Shown: positions 1-9,246 of the stretch, in pieces | Layout of the letters: the number at the start of each line of letters is the position of its first letter | Numbering within the stretch: the stretch's first letter is position 1 | Source of the DNA: Cellvibrionaceae bacterium AOL6 | Lineage (GTDB): Bacteria; Pseudomonadota; Gammaproteobacteria; Pseudomonadales; Cellvibrionaceae | Assembly (NCBI GenBank): GCA_003265435.1 | Contig: NOXC01000008.1 | Span: forward strand, 62,001-126,000 | Reading direction: 5' to 3' | Length of the DNA: 64,000 bases | Notes under the pieces: generated by a model | What the model saw: the letters and a program-made list of their open reading frames with translations, nothing else | Told to the model about the DNA's origin: nothing | The model's database searches: none | Position numbers and translations under genes: made by a program

Positions 1-325
1 AATAACACTTCCGGACGTCTCCCTCGGAGGCGGAGGTCGTGTAAACCAGAGTTGGGATACAACTCAGCACCTCGTTTTCTCTAAGCGCGGCCAAAAAGCC
101 AAAACCATCAAGGCGAGGCATATTAATGTCGAGAAATATGACATGAGGGAGACGTTGGCCTTGTTGAAGTGTGTTTTCAAGAAACTGGATCGCCTCCAGT
201 CCGTCAGCGACTTCCGTCACGACGACGTTAATGTTATTTTCATTCAAGGCGGAAGTGATCAAGTAGCGATCATCTTCGTCATCTTCAATAACCAGCAGCC
301 GCAATGGCTCTGCGCTAGTGCTCAC
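1..325 (-). CDS. Response regulator, Rcp1-like, partial (C-terminus beyond window)
   Basis: This is a single-domain receiver protein that probably takes phosphate from the kinase just upstream. The translation starts GTG (MSTSAEPLRLLVIEDDEDD) and shows the acidic pocket (EDDEDD), the phospho-acceptor Asp in FLDINMPRLDG and a YTTSA stretch. This is the pattern of Rcp1-type regulators that pair with phytochrome-like kinases carrying a DLQEPLRK H-box. The GTG overlaps the kinase stop by 11 bases, so the two are probably translated together. About 108 residues are present; the family is usually 140-150, so the conserved Lys and last helix lie outside the window. The identity as a receiver domain is sure; the partner is inferred from position. 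Confidence 0.9.
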   Translation of the reverse strand, partial: MSTSAEPLRLLVIEDDEDDRYLITSALNENNINVVVTEVADGLEAIQFLENTLQQGQRLPHVIFLDINMPRLDGFGFLAALRENEVLSCIPTLVYTTSASEGDVRKCY

Positions 326-3014
326 TGGCTTTATCCTCTTTTTCGAGTTCAATACTGAAAATAGCGCCGACGTCTTTGGGTGCAGCGGTGATGCGACCGC
401 CATGTGAAACGACAATTTGTCGACATATAGCCAGCCCCATACCCGCACCGGCGACTTCCCTGCCAACGAAGCGTCGGAAGGGCTCAAACAAGTGCTCCGC
501 CTGCTCGTGCGTAAAGCCTCTCCCCTCATCCATCACGCGGATGATCGTGTGCTTTTCGGATTCACTGAAGTCCAACGAAATAGCGGGAATTTCCCCTGGC
601 CTCGTGTATTGAATACTGTTCAGAATCAGATTCCGGAGTACCTGTTGAAAGCTGTTGGCCTCAGCGAAAACAATACCATCGTTCAACAGAGTGATGGACG
701 CCTTCGACACATGGATCTTTTGTGAAAGATCGTCTTTTACCTGATCCACCATGGCCGATAACACCAGGCGCTCTTTTACGAATTTCGTTCTGGAATAACG
801 CGACAGTTCGAGCAAGCTTTGGATCATCTCACCCATACGTTTTGCGGCATCGCTAATGCGATTCAATTGGAAACGGGCATCACGGTCATCCAACTTGTCT
901 TGAAGACGCTCTTCGAGCAAGCCGGCGAATGAGCTGATTTTCCTCAATGGTTCTTGTAAGTCATGTGAGGCGGAATACGCAAATCGTTCAAGTGAGGCAT
1001 TGGAACTGGCAAGATCGAGTTCCATGCGTTTTCGTTCGCTGATGTCTTCAATAACGGAAATATAATGGCTCTTCCCACCCACATTGTTAACGACCAAAGC
1101 AATCGTCATGTGTGCCCAGATTTCAGCGCCATCCTGGCGGAGTAGCCGTTGCTCCACCTCGAGCTGCTGGGTTTGTCCCGATAGCAGACTCGACAATTGC
1201 AGGCCCGGAGAATCCGATTCACTCTCTTGCTTGTCGGCGACGGCAATACTTTCTAGCGGAAGATCGATCAGCGCCTGCTCGTCAAAACCGAGAATCTGAC
1301 ATAGCTTCGTGTTGACCTTCATAAAGCGACCGTCGAGATCGATAAATGCCATGCCGACAGCCGCTTGTTCAAAGGTACTGGCGAAATTGACTGCAAGACG
1401 ACGCATTTCGGTTTCGCGTGTCTTGATGTCAGTAATATCGAAAAACGCCCCCAGCATCTCCCTCGCCTTGCCGTCTTCGCGGTAGCTGTAAACGGAGTCA
1501 CGCGAATAGCACCAAATCCAATGTCCCTGCTTGTGCTTGAATCGATACTCAATGCCTACACCGTCTTTGTCCAACTGATTCACGACCTCGTCGAAATGGC
1601 GCTGTATGCTAGGAAGGTCGTCGGGATGGAAGAGTGGCAATAGGCCCGTCATCTCCTGGATTTCACTGAGGTCTTCCAGCGTGTAGCCGGTAATTCTCGT
1701 GTACTCGGGGTTCACGTAGGTGTTGCCAAGTGTTTCCAGATCAAAAATATAGAGCCCTGTGAGCGAGCGTTCGAGCACCTTGTCGAGAAAGCGGGTTTTT
1801 TCCTGCAGCTCTTCCTGCAGTGTACGCAATTGATGGATATTCGTGAGGGTGCCCGACATTAACTTAGGCTTACCTTCTTTATCGAAAAGTGTGTCTCCAC
1901 GCGTGTGCATCCATTCGTAGCGACCACTCGAGGTCTTGCCACGATAAGCAAGGTCAAAACGCTTGCGTTGATCAAAGTGCGCATCGAGAGATTGCTGCAC
2001 GCGTTCGCGGTCGTCCGGGTGAATGTGCTCCCACCAAAGCTCGTAGCGCGGTTCCGCAAAGGAATCCTGGCCAATCATCGTCATCAAACGCGGGCTATAC
2101 CATACCTCTCCCGTTTGGATATTCCATTCCCAAATGCCGTCATTGGTCGCTTCAATCGCTCGCTTCACACGATACGAACTCTCAATCAATTCTCCTCGCT
2201 CGAGCTCCAGCTGGGAGATGTTTGTGATATTCGCAAACGCGAAACGCTCGCCTTCAAACTCGTTGATGGCAATATGGATTTCGACAGACACAGGGCTCCC
2301 ATCTTTGCGTCGCCCGGTCACCACCCGCCCCGCTGCCATCGCATGCGATTTACTGGGACTGTCAATAAAACTCTGGACGAGAATATCGTGTCGACTTCGC
2401 AGATCCTCATCCAGCAGCGTTTTCAATGGGTGGCCAATTAATTCATCCCGGTCGTAGCCAAACATCTCCTCAGCGGCCTGATTCAATAGACGGATTGTTT
2501 GGTCTTCACCGATCACGAGCAAACCAGTCGGCACCATTTGGGTAGTGAACTTGAACAAGGCTTCGGAGCGTTTTTCGTACTCCAACTCGGTGCGTTTGAT
2601 ACGCTCTTCGGCCGCTTCTTCAATAGCCCGCTTGTGATCGCGCATTGAGGGAATCGCCAGGGCCTTATCGATATTGCAAAACAGCACCACGGACGTGGCG
2701 ACCGAAACAATAGCTGTGGCAAATTTAGTCAGCGCATGGAAGCCATAGGTGCCATGCCATATCGTGTAGATCGAGACGAGATGCGTGATCCCGCAGAAGA
2801 GGATGAACATCGCGAACAAAACGAAGATGCCTTTAAACCGGAGATCTTCGCGCTTGCGAACGATAAAAATCAGGGCGATAGGAATGCTGAAATAGGCGCC
2901 AAAAATGGCGAGATCAGACAACACACTCATCCAGAGGATCAACGGTTGCCAACCATAACAGTAGCCATGGGGCATGTACTCTGAATTCAGAAAACCCTCA
3001 AGGAACAATTCCAT
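315..3014 (-). CDS. Hybrid-sensor histidine kinase with ethylene-receptor-like membrane domain and four PAS domains
   Basis: 899 residues. Residues about 25-115 form three membrane helices that resemble the ethylene-binding domain of plant ETR1 and cyanobacterial Etr1. Counted by eye with a constant offset of nine, D34, Y41, I44, P45, I71, C74 and H78 fall on ETR1 D25, Y32, I35, P36, I62, C65 and H69; the Cys and His bind copper(I) in ETR1. A charged linker follows, then PAS domains at about 151-270, 281-395, 405-530 and 540-660, an H-box with H684 in SASHDLQEPLRK, and an ATPase domain with LNSIQY, DEGRGF and GAGMGLAI. There is no attached receiver, so it should signal to the overlapping downstream regulator. 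Kinase function is certain; ethylene or other small-ligand sensing is inferred. Confidence 0.93.
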   Translation of the reverse strand: MELFLEGFLNSEYMPHGYCYGWQPLILWMSVLSDLAIFGAYFSIPIALIFIVRKREDLRFKGIFVLFAMFILFCGITHLVSIYTIWHGTYGFHALTKFATAIVSVATSVVLFCNIDKALAIPSMRDHKRAIEEAAEERIKRTELEYEKRSEALFKFTTQMVPTGLLVIGEDQTIRLLNQAAEEMFGYDRDELIGHPLKTLLDEDLRSRHDILVQSFIDSPSKSHAMAAGRVVTGRRKDGSPVSVEIHIAINEFEGERFAFANITNISQLELERGELIESSYRVKRAIEATNDGIWEWNIQTGEVWYSPRLMTMIGQDSFAEPRYELWWEHIHPDDRERVQQSLDAHFDQRKRFDLAYRGKTSSGRYEWMHTRGDTLFDKEGKPKLMSGTLTNIHQLRTLQEELQEKTRFLDKVLERSLTGLYIFDLETLGNTYVNPEYTRITGYTLEDLSEIQEMTGLLPLFHPDDLPSIQRHFDEVVNQLDKDGVGIEYRFKHKQGHWIWCYSRDSVYSYREDGKAREMLGAFFDITDIKTRETEMRRLAVNFASTFEQAAVGMAFIDLDGRFMKVNTKLCQILGFDEQALIDLPLESIAVADKQESESDSPGLQLSSLLSGQTQQLEVEQRLLRQDGAEIWAHMTIALVVNNVGGKSHYISVIEDISERKRMELDLASSNASLERFAYSASHDLQEPLRKISSFAGLLEERLQDKLDDRDARFQLNRISDAAKRMGEMIQSLLELSRYSRTKFVKERLVLSAMVDQVKDDLSQKIHVSKASITLLNDGIVFAEANSFQQVLRNLILNSIQYTRPGEIPAISLDFSESEKHTIIRVMDEGRGFTHEQAEHLFEPFRRFVGREVAGAGMGLAICRQIVVSHGGRITAAPKDVGAIFSIELEKEDKASEH

Positions 3015-3249
3015 TCTTCATCCTTCGGTAATGTGGGCTCGAGCTAGACGTCAGACAGGTTGAGTACTGGGCGCCAGGCTGCTGGACCTCATTCTCAAGT
3101 TTAGTTCATCCTCGATAAAAGGCGCCTATTTTGCCAGAGGATTGAATTGGCGCCCGTCGAACCCGCCTGGGTGAATCTAACGACATCCGGACGGGCTTAG
3201 GCTGAGGAGAGAAAATAAAGGTTCCCTCCCCTACGCTCGTGTTTTTATT

Positions 3250-4506
3250 CTAGGGCGAGCTCAAATGATCGCTTAGAAAGCCCTGCATTGCAGCCCATGA
3301 GGCTTCATCGGCCTCTTTGTTATAGGCCAGAGGCATATCAAATTTGGCGCCAAACTCATCCGCCCCCGGCGACGTGAAGCCGTGCAGCGCATTGGGGTAA
3401 CTCACCAACTCATATTCCGCTCCCGCCTCCTGCATCTCCTGTTCGAACTTAGCAAGCTGCTCTTCGGGTACGAAAGGGTCGGCCGCGCCATTCAGAACCA
3501 AAGCCGGCACCGTGTCTTCACTGATGGGGCCCAAGCCGCCGAGGCCACCGTGAAAACTGACCACGGCTTCAAGATCGACGTTGGCTCTAGCCATCTTCAG
3601 CACGACGGAGCCACCGAAGCAGTATCCAATCGCAGCCATCGGGGTGTTGTCACTCGAACGGCTTTGCGCATACGCCATCGCAGCCTCGAAACGCCCGAAC
3701 AAGCGCTCTTGGTTGCTCATGACCTCGCTCATAAAGGCCTTCGCGTCTGCAGGATGGCTGGCTAACTTGCCATCGCCGTACATGTCTATCGCAAGCGCCC
3801 GATAACCGAGCTCTGCCAGCATGGCCGCACGCTTGCGCACATAGGCATTGTGGCCCCACCACTCATGAACAACGAGTACAATCGGCGCATTTGGGTTCGC
3901 CAAGGGCTCTACCCAATACCCCGTCAGTTCTACCCCATCATAGCGGTAGCTTACTTCCTCAGCTCTGATCGGCGGCAGGGACTCCGCGAGGGATTTAAGG
4001 TTTTGTAAGCCGCTTTCAAACTCAGGTGCAAGCATGCCCTCGAGGAGAAAATAGCCAAAGTAACGCGCGAAGACATTGTGATTTTCCTGCGTATAGACCC
4101 ATTCCACCTGAGTTGCGCCGTCTTCGTCTGACGTTAAGATAAAGCGAGCGTCACCGCCCCCTTGCTCAAACTTCAGATTAAGCGTTGCGCTGGTATTGGG
4201 CTGATACTCGGTGTAAGTGAACTCGCCTTTCCCCACCTCGGGGTGGGTGCTGTTCCAGAGCGCCTTGGCGCCCTCGCCTTTCGCTGGGCCCTCATAGCGG
4301 ACTTCCATATCGGGGTCTTTTTTAGCCCATGGAGACCAGCGCATGAAATCGCGGTGATTGCTGACGAGTTCGAATACAAGCGCCTGTGGGGCTTCTATCG
4401 TGACACTTCGGCTCACCTCGGTCTGTTTTGGCAACAGAAAACCGGCAAGTAAAATAAGCACGTAAATAGAAACGATGACAACAAGCACTTTTTTAGCAAC
4501 GCCCAT
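3250..4506 (-). CDS. SRPBCC domain fused to dienelactone hydrolase family enzyme
   Basis: 418 residues. An N-terminal hydrophobic segment (about 5-25) would anchor or export the protein. Residues about 30-178 look like an SRPBCC/polyketide-cyclase fold (SRSVTIEAPQALVFELVSN, RWSPWAKKDPDM), a hydrophobic ligand-binding cup. Residues about 183-415 are a dienelactone hydrolase-type alpha/beta hydrolase with the expected Cys-Asp-His triad: C296 in GYCFGG, D343 in GAADPF, H375 in LHGF, plus the supporting Glu in VVHEWWG. The enzyme half should cleave a lactone or ester; the substrate is unknown. Each domain is common, the fusion is unusual. It sits on the same strand downstream of the lipid genes, separated from the patatin gene by about 65 bases. 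Confidence 0.85.
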   Translation of the reverse strand: MGVAKKVLVVIVSIYVLILLAGFLLPKQTEVSRSVTIEAPQALVFELVSNHRDFMRWSPWAKKDPDMEVRYEGPAKGEGAKALWNSTHPEVGKGEFTYTEYQPNTSATLNLKFEQGGGDARFILTSDEDGATQVEWVYTQENHNVFARYFGYFLLEGMLAPEFESGLQNLKSLAESLPPIRAEEVSYRYDGVELTGYWVEPLANPNAPIVLVVHEWWGHNAYVRKRAAMLAELGYRALAIDMYGDGKLASHPADAKAFMSEVMSNQERLFGRFEAAMAYAQSRSSDNTPMAAIGYCFGGSVVLKMARANVDLEAVVSFHGGLGGLGPISEDTVPALVLNGAADPFVPEEQLAKFEQEMQEAGAEYELVSYPNALHGFTSPGADEFGAKFDMPLAYNKEADEASWAAMQGFLSDHLSSP

Positions 4507-4570
4507 GCGTCTACTCCCTGTGAGCTGTTATAAGGTTAGATGTGCAGAATGACGTGCACAGCATACCCTG

Positions 4571-5716
4571 TCACTCAGGGTTAAAAAAGCGCTCGATTTT
4601 CTCCTTGTCCCACATCGCATCCTGATACCCTAACTCCATCAATTCATTGCAGTACTCATGCGAAAACAGCAGGTAGCTGGCCGCAGCCGAACCTCCGCCT
4701 TTTGCTGTCGCGCCACTGCCGCGCATGAAGTACCTCAAGGTTCTGGGTAGGCTGCGCACACGACGGCCCGCAATTTTATCCAGGCGTTTTGTGGGAGAGA
4801 TGATGAGGGTGTCGACTTCGCGGAGATAACCCGTTTGCTCACTGTTTTCTTCTGGCACGAGGCGGAGCAACTCGTTCACACGCTCGAGGTGCTCTATGTC
4901 GCCCTCAAGCGAATCGATGAACGCGGAGTTCAGCATGTGTCCGAGGATTTGCGCAATAGACGGCGAGTGTTTGGGGGGCGTAAATTTTCCCGCATGACCC
5001 CAAGGGCCCACGGCACGGTTACCACTCACCCCGATAATGAAGAGCCGGTCGGCACCTAAGTGCAAGGCCGAACTGATCGGCGCCATTTGTCGCATTGCCC
5101 CGTCGCCAAAATACTCCCGGCTCAGTTTGACGGTAGGAAAAATAACCGGGATGGCTGACGAAGCCATGAGATGTTCAACCGTGATCTCCGATGGCGCACC
5201 GACCCGCCGATAGCGCCGCCAGCCTCGTAATTCTGGTTGCCCCTGAAAGAAGCTGACCGATTCCCCGGAGTTGTAGCCAAGCGCGGTGATGCTGAGCGCT
5301 TCGAGCAAACCTCGATTGATCTTTTTCTGAATATTACTGAAGTTGATCACTTCACTGAGCAGCGTTCGAAGAGGCGAATTGTCGAACAGCGCGATGGGCT
5401 TTTGTCCTCGAGAACCTTCCTGAAAAAAGGAGCAGAGGACTTTGGCACCGCCACCGGCCAGAGATCGAAAATCGGTTTTGAACACCTGCTCGATTTCTAA
5501 CGAACGCCAGGTAGAGGCCAGGTCGTGCGCGGAGCGATGGAAGGTACCGGGGTGGGCGGCCAAAGCGGCGGCGTTTATCGCGCCCGCTGAGGTGCCTGAA
5601 ATAATGGGAAACGGGTTTTTGAGGTCCGGCAGGATGTCCGACACGGCCAGTAACACACCGACCTGGTAGGCTGCACGAGCGCCACCACCGGACAGGATCA
5701 GTGCATTCGTGGACAT
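4571..5716 (-). CDS. Patatin-like phospholipase
   Basis: 381 residues from the ATG that begins MSTNALILSGGGARAAYQ. The patatin Ser-Asp dyad is visible: oxyanion motif GGGARA at residues 10-15, nucleophile S43 in GTSAG and D205 in FGDGA. Such proteins are acyl hydrolases acting on membrane lipids, in the RssA/YjjU-like bacterial group. The frame extends 35 codons further upstream, but that part overlaps the acyl-CoA ligase gene and lacks family similarity, so the internal ATG is preferred; it lies 22 bases after the ligase stop. The arrangement suggests an operon in which released fatty acids are activated by the neighbouring ligase, which is inference. Confidence 0.9.
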   Translation of the reverse strand: MSTNALILSGGGARAAYQVGVLLAVSDILPDLKNPFPIISGTSAGAINAAALAAHPGTFHRSAHDLASTWRSLEIEQVFKTDFRSLAGGGAKVLCSFFQEGSRGQKPIALFDNSPLRTLLSEVINFSNIQKKINRGLLEALSITALGYNSGESVSFFQGQPELRGWRRYRRVGAPSEITVEHLMASSAIPVIFPTVKLSREYFGDGAMRQMAPISSALHLGADRLFIIGVSGNRAVGPWGHAGKFTPPKHSPSIAQILGHMLNSAFIDSLEGDIEHLERVNELLRLVPEENSEQTGYLREVDTLIISPTKRLDKIAGRRVRSLPRTLRYFMRGSGATAKGGGSAAASYLLFSHEYCNELMELGYQDAMWDKEKIERFFNPE

Positions 5717-5738
5717 AGGCGAAGCAGGACCGAGCGAA

Positions 5739-7352
5739 TCAGGCGGCGTTCTCCTCTCGTAACTGTCGCCGCAGGACTTTACCGACGTTCGATTTTGGCA
5801 GCTCTGATCGGAACTCAACACGCTTCGGTACTTTGTAGCGCGTCAGGTTTTTGTGGCAGAACGCCAGGACATCTTCCACCGTCAATTGCGGATCTTCCGC
5901 GACCACCACCACTTTGATGATCTCACCACTTTCCGAGTCGGGTACCCCAATCGCCGCGGCTTCAACGATGCCCGGATGCGTAGCCAAGACCTCTTCAATC
6001 TCATTGGGATACACGTTGAAGCCCGACACAATGATCATGTCTTTTTTACGGTCGACAATACGATAATAGCCATCGTCACAGCAGGTCGCCATATCACCCG
6101 TTCTAAAGAACCCATCGCTTGTGAAGACTTTCGCCGTTTCGGCTTCGCGCCCCCAGTAACCGCTCATCACTTGCGGCCCGCGCGCGCAAAGCTCACCAAC
6201 CTCCCCCTGAGCCACCTCTTGATCGTTGTCACCGAGGATGCGCAACTCGGTTTCTGGAAGTGGCTTGCCAATGGAGCCTAGACGAATCGCGTCCGCTGGA
6301 TTACCGGTTAAAACCGGCGAGGTCTCGGTGAGGCCATAGCCCTCGCAGACTTTGCATCCCGTTGTGTCATGCCAGCCTTTAGCCGCGTCTTCTGTGAGCG
6401 CCATACCGCCAGCGGAAGTCAGTTTAAGCGTGCTGAAATCCAGCGTCTTAAAGGCATCATAACGGACCAGGGCACGAAACAGCGTGTTGATCCCGATGAA
6501 TACGGTAAAGGGCACGGAACGCAGAGCCTTGACCAGAGAATCGAGGTCCCGGGGATTGGGAATCAGGATATTATGACTGCCGACCGAAAACGCGGCGAGC
6601 GCATGCAGGTTTAGTGCATAAATATGGTAGAGCGGAAGGCAGGCGACGAACACTTCCTTAGCTTCATCAAACGCCACTGGCATGTGACTGATCATCTGCC
6701 ATACATTGCTGGCCAGGTTACCGTGGCTCAGCATGGCACCTTTGGACACCCCGGTCGTTCCGCCGGTGTACTGTAGCATCAGCAAGGTCTGCGCGTCGGC
6801 TTCTGGGGCCGGGAACTTACGTGCACGATGCTTCATCACATCCCGATATCGCAACGCGCCCGGTATAGAGAAATCAGGCACCATCTTTTTGATGCGTTTT
6901 ACAACGAAATTCATCAGATGGCCTTTAAGCCCCGGATGCTCGTCACCCAGCTCCGTCACGATGACGTGTTCAATGCCCGTCTGTTCGCGCACTTCCGCTG
7001 CGGCTGACGCGACATTGGCGAGTACAACCAGTGCTTTCGCACCGCTGTCGTTTAATTGATGCTTGATCTCACGTGCGGTGTACAGCGGGTTGATATTGAC
7101 GATGACGAGCCCCGCACGGATAGCACCGTACAGAACCACGGGAAACTGAATGATGTTCGGGAGCTGTATGGCGATGCGTTCTCCCGGCAGCATGCCGAGT
7201 TCATTGCGCAGATAGCTTGCGAACACACGGCTGCGTGCGTCCAGTTCTGCGAAACGAATGGTGTGCCCCAAGCATGTATATGCAGGCCGGTCACCATAGC
7301 GGCTAAGCGCATGATTGACGAGATCAATCACATTTTCGAAGCGCTGAACCAT
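5739..7352 (-). CDS. Long-chain fatty acid--CoA ligase (AMP-forming)
   Basis: 537 residues, full length for the FadD-type family. The AMP-binding P-loop YTGGTTGVSKGAMLSHGN, the adenylation motif EGYGLTE, the hinge region with RTGD, and the C-terminal catalytic Lys in PKSNVGKVLRR are all present. It should activate fatty acids with ATP and CoA at the inner face of the membrane for beta-oxidation or lipid remodelling. It lies between the acyl-CoA dehydrogenase upstream and the patatin downstream on the same strand. A strong hairpin separates it from the dehydrogenase gene. The chain-length preference cannot be read from sequence. Confidence 0.93.
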   Translation of the reverse strand: MVQRFENVIDLVNHALSRYGDRPAYTCLGHTIRFAELDARSRVFASYLRNELGMLPGERIAIQLPNIIQFPVVLYGAIRAGLVIVNINPLYTAREIKHQLNDSGAKALVVLANVASAAAEVREQTGIEHVIVTELGDEHPGLKGHLMNFVVKRIKKMVPDFSIPGALRYRDVMKHRARKFPAPEADAQTLLMLQYTGGTTGVSKGAMLSHGNLASNVWQMISHMPVAFDEAKEVFVACLPLYHIYALNLHALAAFSVGSHNILIPNPRDLDSLVKALRSVPFTVFIGINTLFRALVRYDAFKTLDFSTLKLTSAGGMALTEDAAKGWHDTTGCKVCEGYGLTETSPVLTGNPADAIRLGSIGKPLPETELRILGDNDQEVAQGEVGELCARGPQVMSGYWGREAETAKVFTSDGFFRTGDMATCCDDGYYRIVDRKKDMIIVSGFNVYPNEIEEVLATHPGIVEAAAIGVPDSESGEIIKVVVVAEDPQLTVEDVLAFCHKNLTRYKVPKRVEFRSELPKSNVGKVLRRQLREENAA

Positions 7353-7409
7353 AATGTTTAAGCCTCTCTGATCTTATTATTGTGAGTGTAGCAGGCCTTG
7401 GCGCTATAC

Positions 7410-7441
7410 TTCGTGACCCACCTCTAAGGTGGTGTCACGAA
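7410..7441. repeat. Long intergenic hairpin between acyl-CoA dehydrogenase and acyl-CoA ligase
   Basis: Arms TTCGTGACCCACCT and AGGTGGTGTCACGAA pair over 14 base pairs with one bulged T and a three-base CTA loop. It lies in the 109-base gap after the dehydrogenase stop on the minus strand. No T-run follows on either strand, so it does not look like a standard intrinsic terminator. It may be an mRNA-stabilising or processing hairpin, or an operator for the ligase gene. Confidence 0.6.
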
Positions 7442-7461
7442 TGCGACAAGCAATGCGAGAA

Positions 7462-9246
7462 TTAAAACTCGTCCAGGGAAAAGTCTGCCATGCTGGCACC
7501 GCCCGCTCGAGCGGCTTCACGGTGACCTTGGGTCCGCGGCAAAACACGCGCAAAATAGAAACGTGCGGTTTTGATTTTTGCCCGATAGACCGGGTCATCA
7601 CTGCCCTCGTTGGCCTGCGCCACCAGTGCGGCTTTTGCCCAGAAGAATGCTAGCGTGACGTAGCCGGAGTACATCAAGAAATCGACCGCAGCGCCGCTCA
7701 CCTCATCTGGGTTTTCCATCGCGAGTAAGCCCACATGCATCGCCAACTCACCCCATTCTTTATTCAGGGTGTTCAGCTGTTGAATCATGTCACCGAGTGC
7801 TTCGTTTTCTGCATTTTCTTTACAGAAGACATGAATCTGCTTGGTGAAACGCTTCAACAACTCTCCCTGTGTCATCAAGATCTTGCGCCCGAGTAAATCC
7901 AGTGCTTGGATACCTGTCGTCCCCTCGTACAAGGTGGAAATACGCGCGTCACGAACATTCTGTTCCATACCCCATTCTTGAATATACCCGTGCCCCCCGA
8001 AACACTGAAGGCCGAGGTTTGCCGACTCAAACCCGGTTTCCGTCAGAAAGGCTTTGGCGATTGGGGTTAACAAGGCCAGCAGGTCTGAGGCCTCTCTTTT
8101 CGCGTCTTCGTCTTCGCTCAGGTGCTCGATATCAACCAGCTGCGCCAGATAGTAGCTCAGCATACGGCCACCTTCGGCAAAGGCTTTTTGCGTCAATAGC
8201 ATGCGGCGCACGTCTTGATGAACGATGATCGGGTCCGCTGCGGAATCCGGTTGCGCTGGGCCACTGAGCGCTCGACCCTGCACACGGTCTTTCGCGTAGG
8301 CCAATGATTTCTGATAGCCAAGCTCTGCATGGGACAGGCCCTGCAATGCCGTGCCGAGGCGCGCGGTATTCATAAACGTGAACATGCAATTCAGACCACG
8401 GTTAGGTGGCCCAATCAGCCACCCTTTAGCGGCATCAAAATTCATAACACAGGTCGCGTTTCCGTGAATGCCCATTTTGTGCTCGAGTGAGCCACAGGCC
8501 AGGGTGTTCCGTTCTCCGGCTTCACCACTGTCGTTCGGAAGGAACTTAGGTACCACAAACAACGAAATACCTTTGGTGCCTGCTGGCGCGTCCGGTAGAC
8601 GGGCCAAAACGATGTGGACGATATTGTCGCTGAGGTCGTGCTCACCTGCGGAAATGAAGATTTTGGTACCGGTTATGGCGTAACTGCCATCGTCCTGAGG
8701 TTCGGCCTTGGTGCGTAACATGCCAAGATCCGTGCCGCAGTGTGGCTCGGTCAGACACATGGTGCCGGTCCAACTGCCTTCAATGAGTTTGGTCAGATAG
8801 CATTGGCGCTGCTCATCGGTTCCGTGCAGCTCCAAGGTTTTCATCGCACCGTGAGACAGGCCCGGGTACATTCCCCAGCTCCAGTTTGCCGTGCCGATCA
8901 TTTCGCTGATCACCGTACCGAGGGACTCAGGTAGGCCCTGCCCACCGTATTCGGGCGCATGGGACATAGAGGGCCAGCCCGCTTCAACGTATTGCTGATA
9001 GGCTTCCTTGAAGCCTGCAGGCGTACGGACTTCTCCGTTATCCCATTGGCACCCTTCACGATCACCGACCGCATTTAAGGGGGCGAGGACGCCCTCACAG
9101 AACTTGGCACTTTCTTCAAGGATGGCGCGAACAACATCAGGGGAAGCGTCTTCTGAGACGCCAAGTGCGTCGTAGTGTTGCTCAAACTTCAACAACTCGA
9201 ACAGCGTGAACTCCATATCGCGAAGGGGCGCTTTATAATCTGTCAT
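7462..9246 (-). CDS. Acyl-CoA dehydrogenase (large, C-terminal-domain type)
   Basis: 594 residues from the ATG reading MTDYKAPLRDMEFTL. This is the roughly 600-residue acyl-CoA dehydrogenase subfamily often annotated FadE or DmdC-like, larger than the 380-residue classic enzymes. It carries MCLTEPHCGTDLG (FAD/substrate motif), CFGGHGYIQEWGMEQ, and the catalytic Glu in LYEGTTGIQALDLLGRK, plus the extra C-terminal domain ending in the tail HREAARAGGASMADF. It should catalyse the first, FAD-dependent step of beta-oxidation of an unknown acyl-CoA. An upstream in-frame start would add seven residues not typical of the family. The AraC regulator encoded next upstream on the same strand may control it. 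Confidence 0.93.
   Translation of the reverse strand: MTDYKAPLRDMEFTLFELLKFEQHYDALGVSEDASPDVVRAILEESAKFCEGVLAPLNAVGDREGCQWDNGEVRTPAGFKEAYQQYVEAGWPSMSHAPEYGGQGLPESLGTVISEMIGTANWSWGMYPGLSHGAMKTLELHGTDEQRQCYLTKLIEGSWTGTMCLTEPHCGTDLGMLRTKAEPQDDGSYAITGTKIFISAGEHDLSDNIVHIVLARLPDAPAGTKGISLFVVPKFLPNDSGEAGERNTLACGSLEHKMGIHGNATCVMNFDAAKGWLIGPPNRGLNCMFTFMNTARLGTALQGLSHAELGYQKSLAYAKDRVQGRALSGPAQPDSAADPIIVHQDVRRMLLTQKAFAEGGRMLSYYLAQLVDIEHLSEDEDAKREASDLLALLTPIAKAFLTETGFESANLGLQCFGGHGYIQEWGMEQNVRDARISTLYEGTTGIQALDLLGRKILMTQGELLKRFTKQIHVFCKENAENEALGDMIQQLNTLNKEWGELAMHVGLLAMENPDEVSGAAVDFLMYSGYVTLAFFWAKAALVAQANEGSDDPVYRAKIKTARFYFARVLPRTQGHREAARAGGASMADFSLDEF

Noticed and set aside
5717-5821. Upstream extension of the patatin gene
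   Set aside because: The 35 extra codons overlap the acyl-CoA ligase end and have no similarity to the family; the internal ATG gives the canonical N-terminus.
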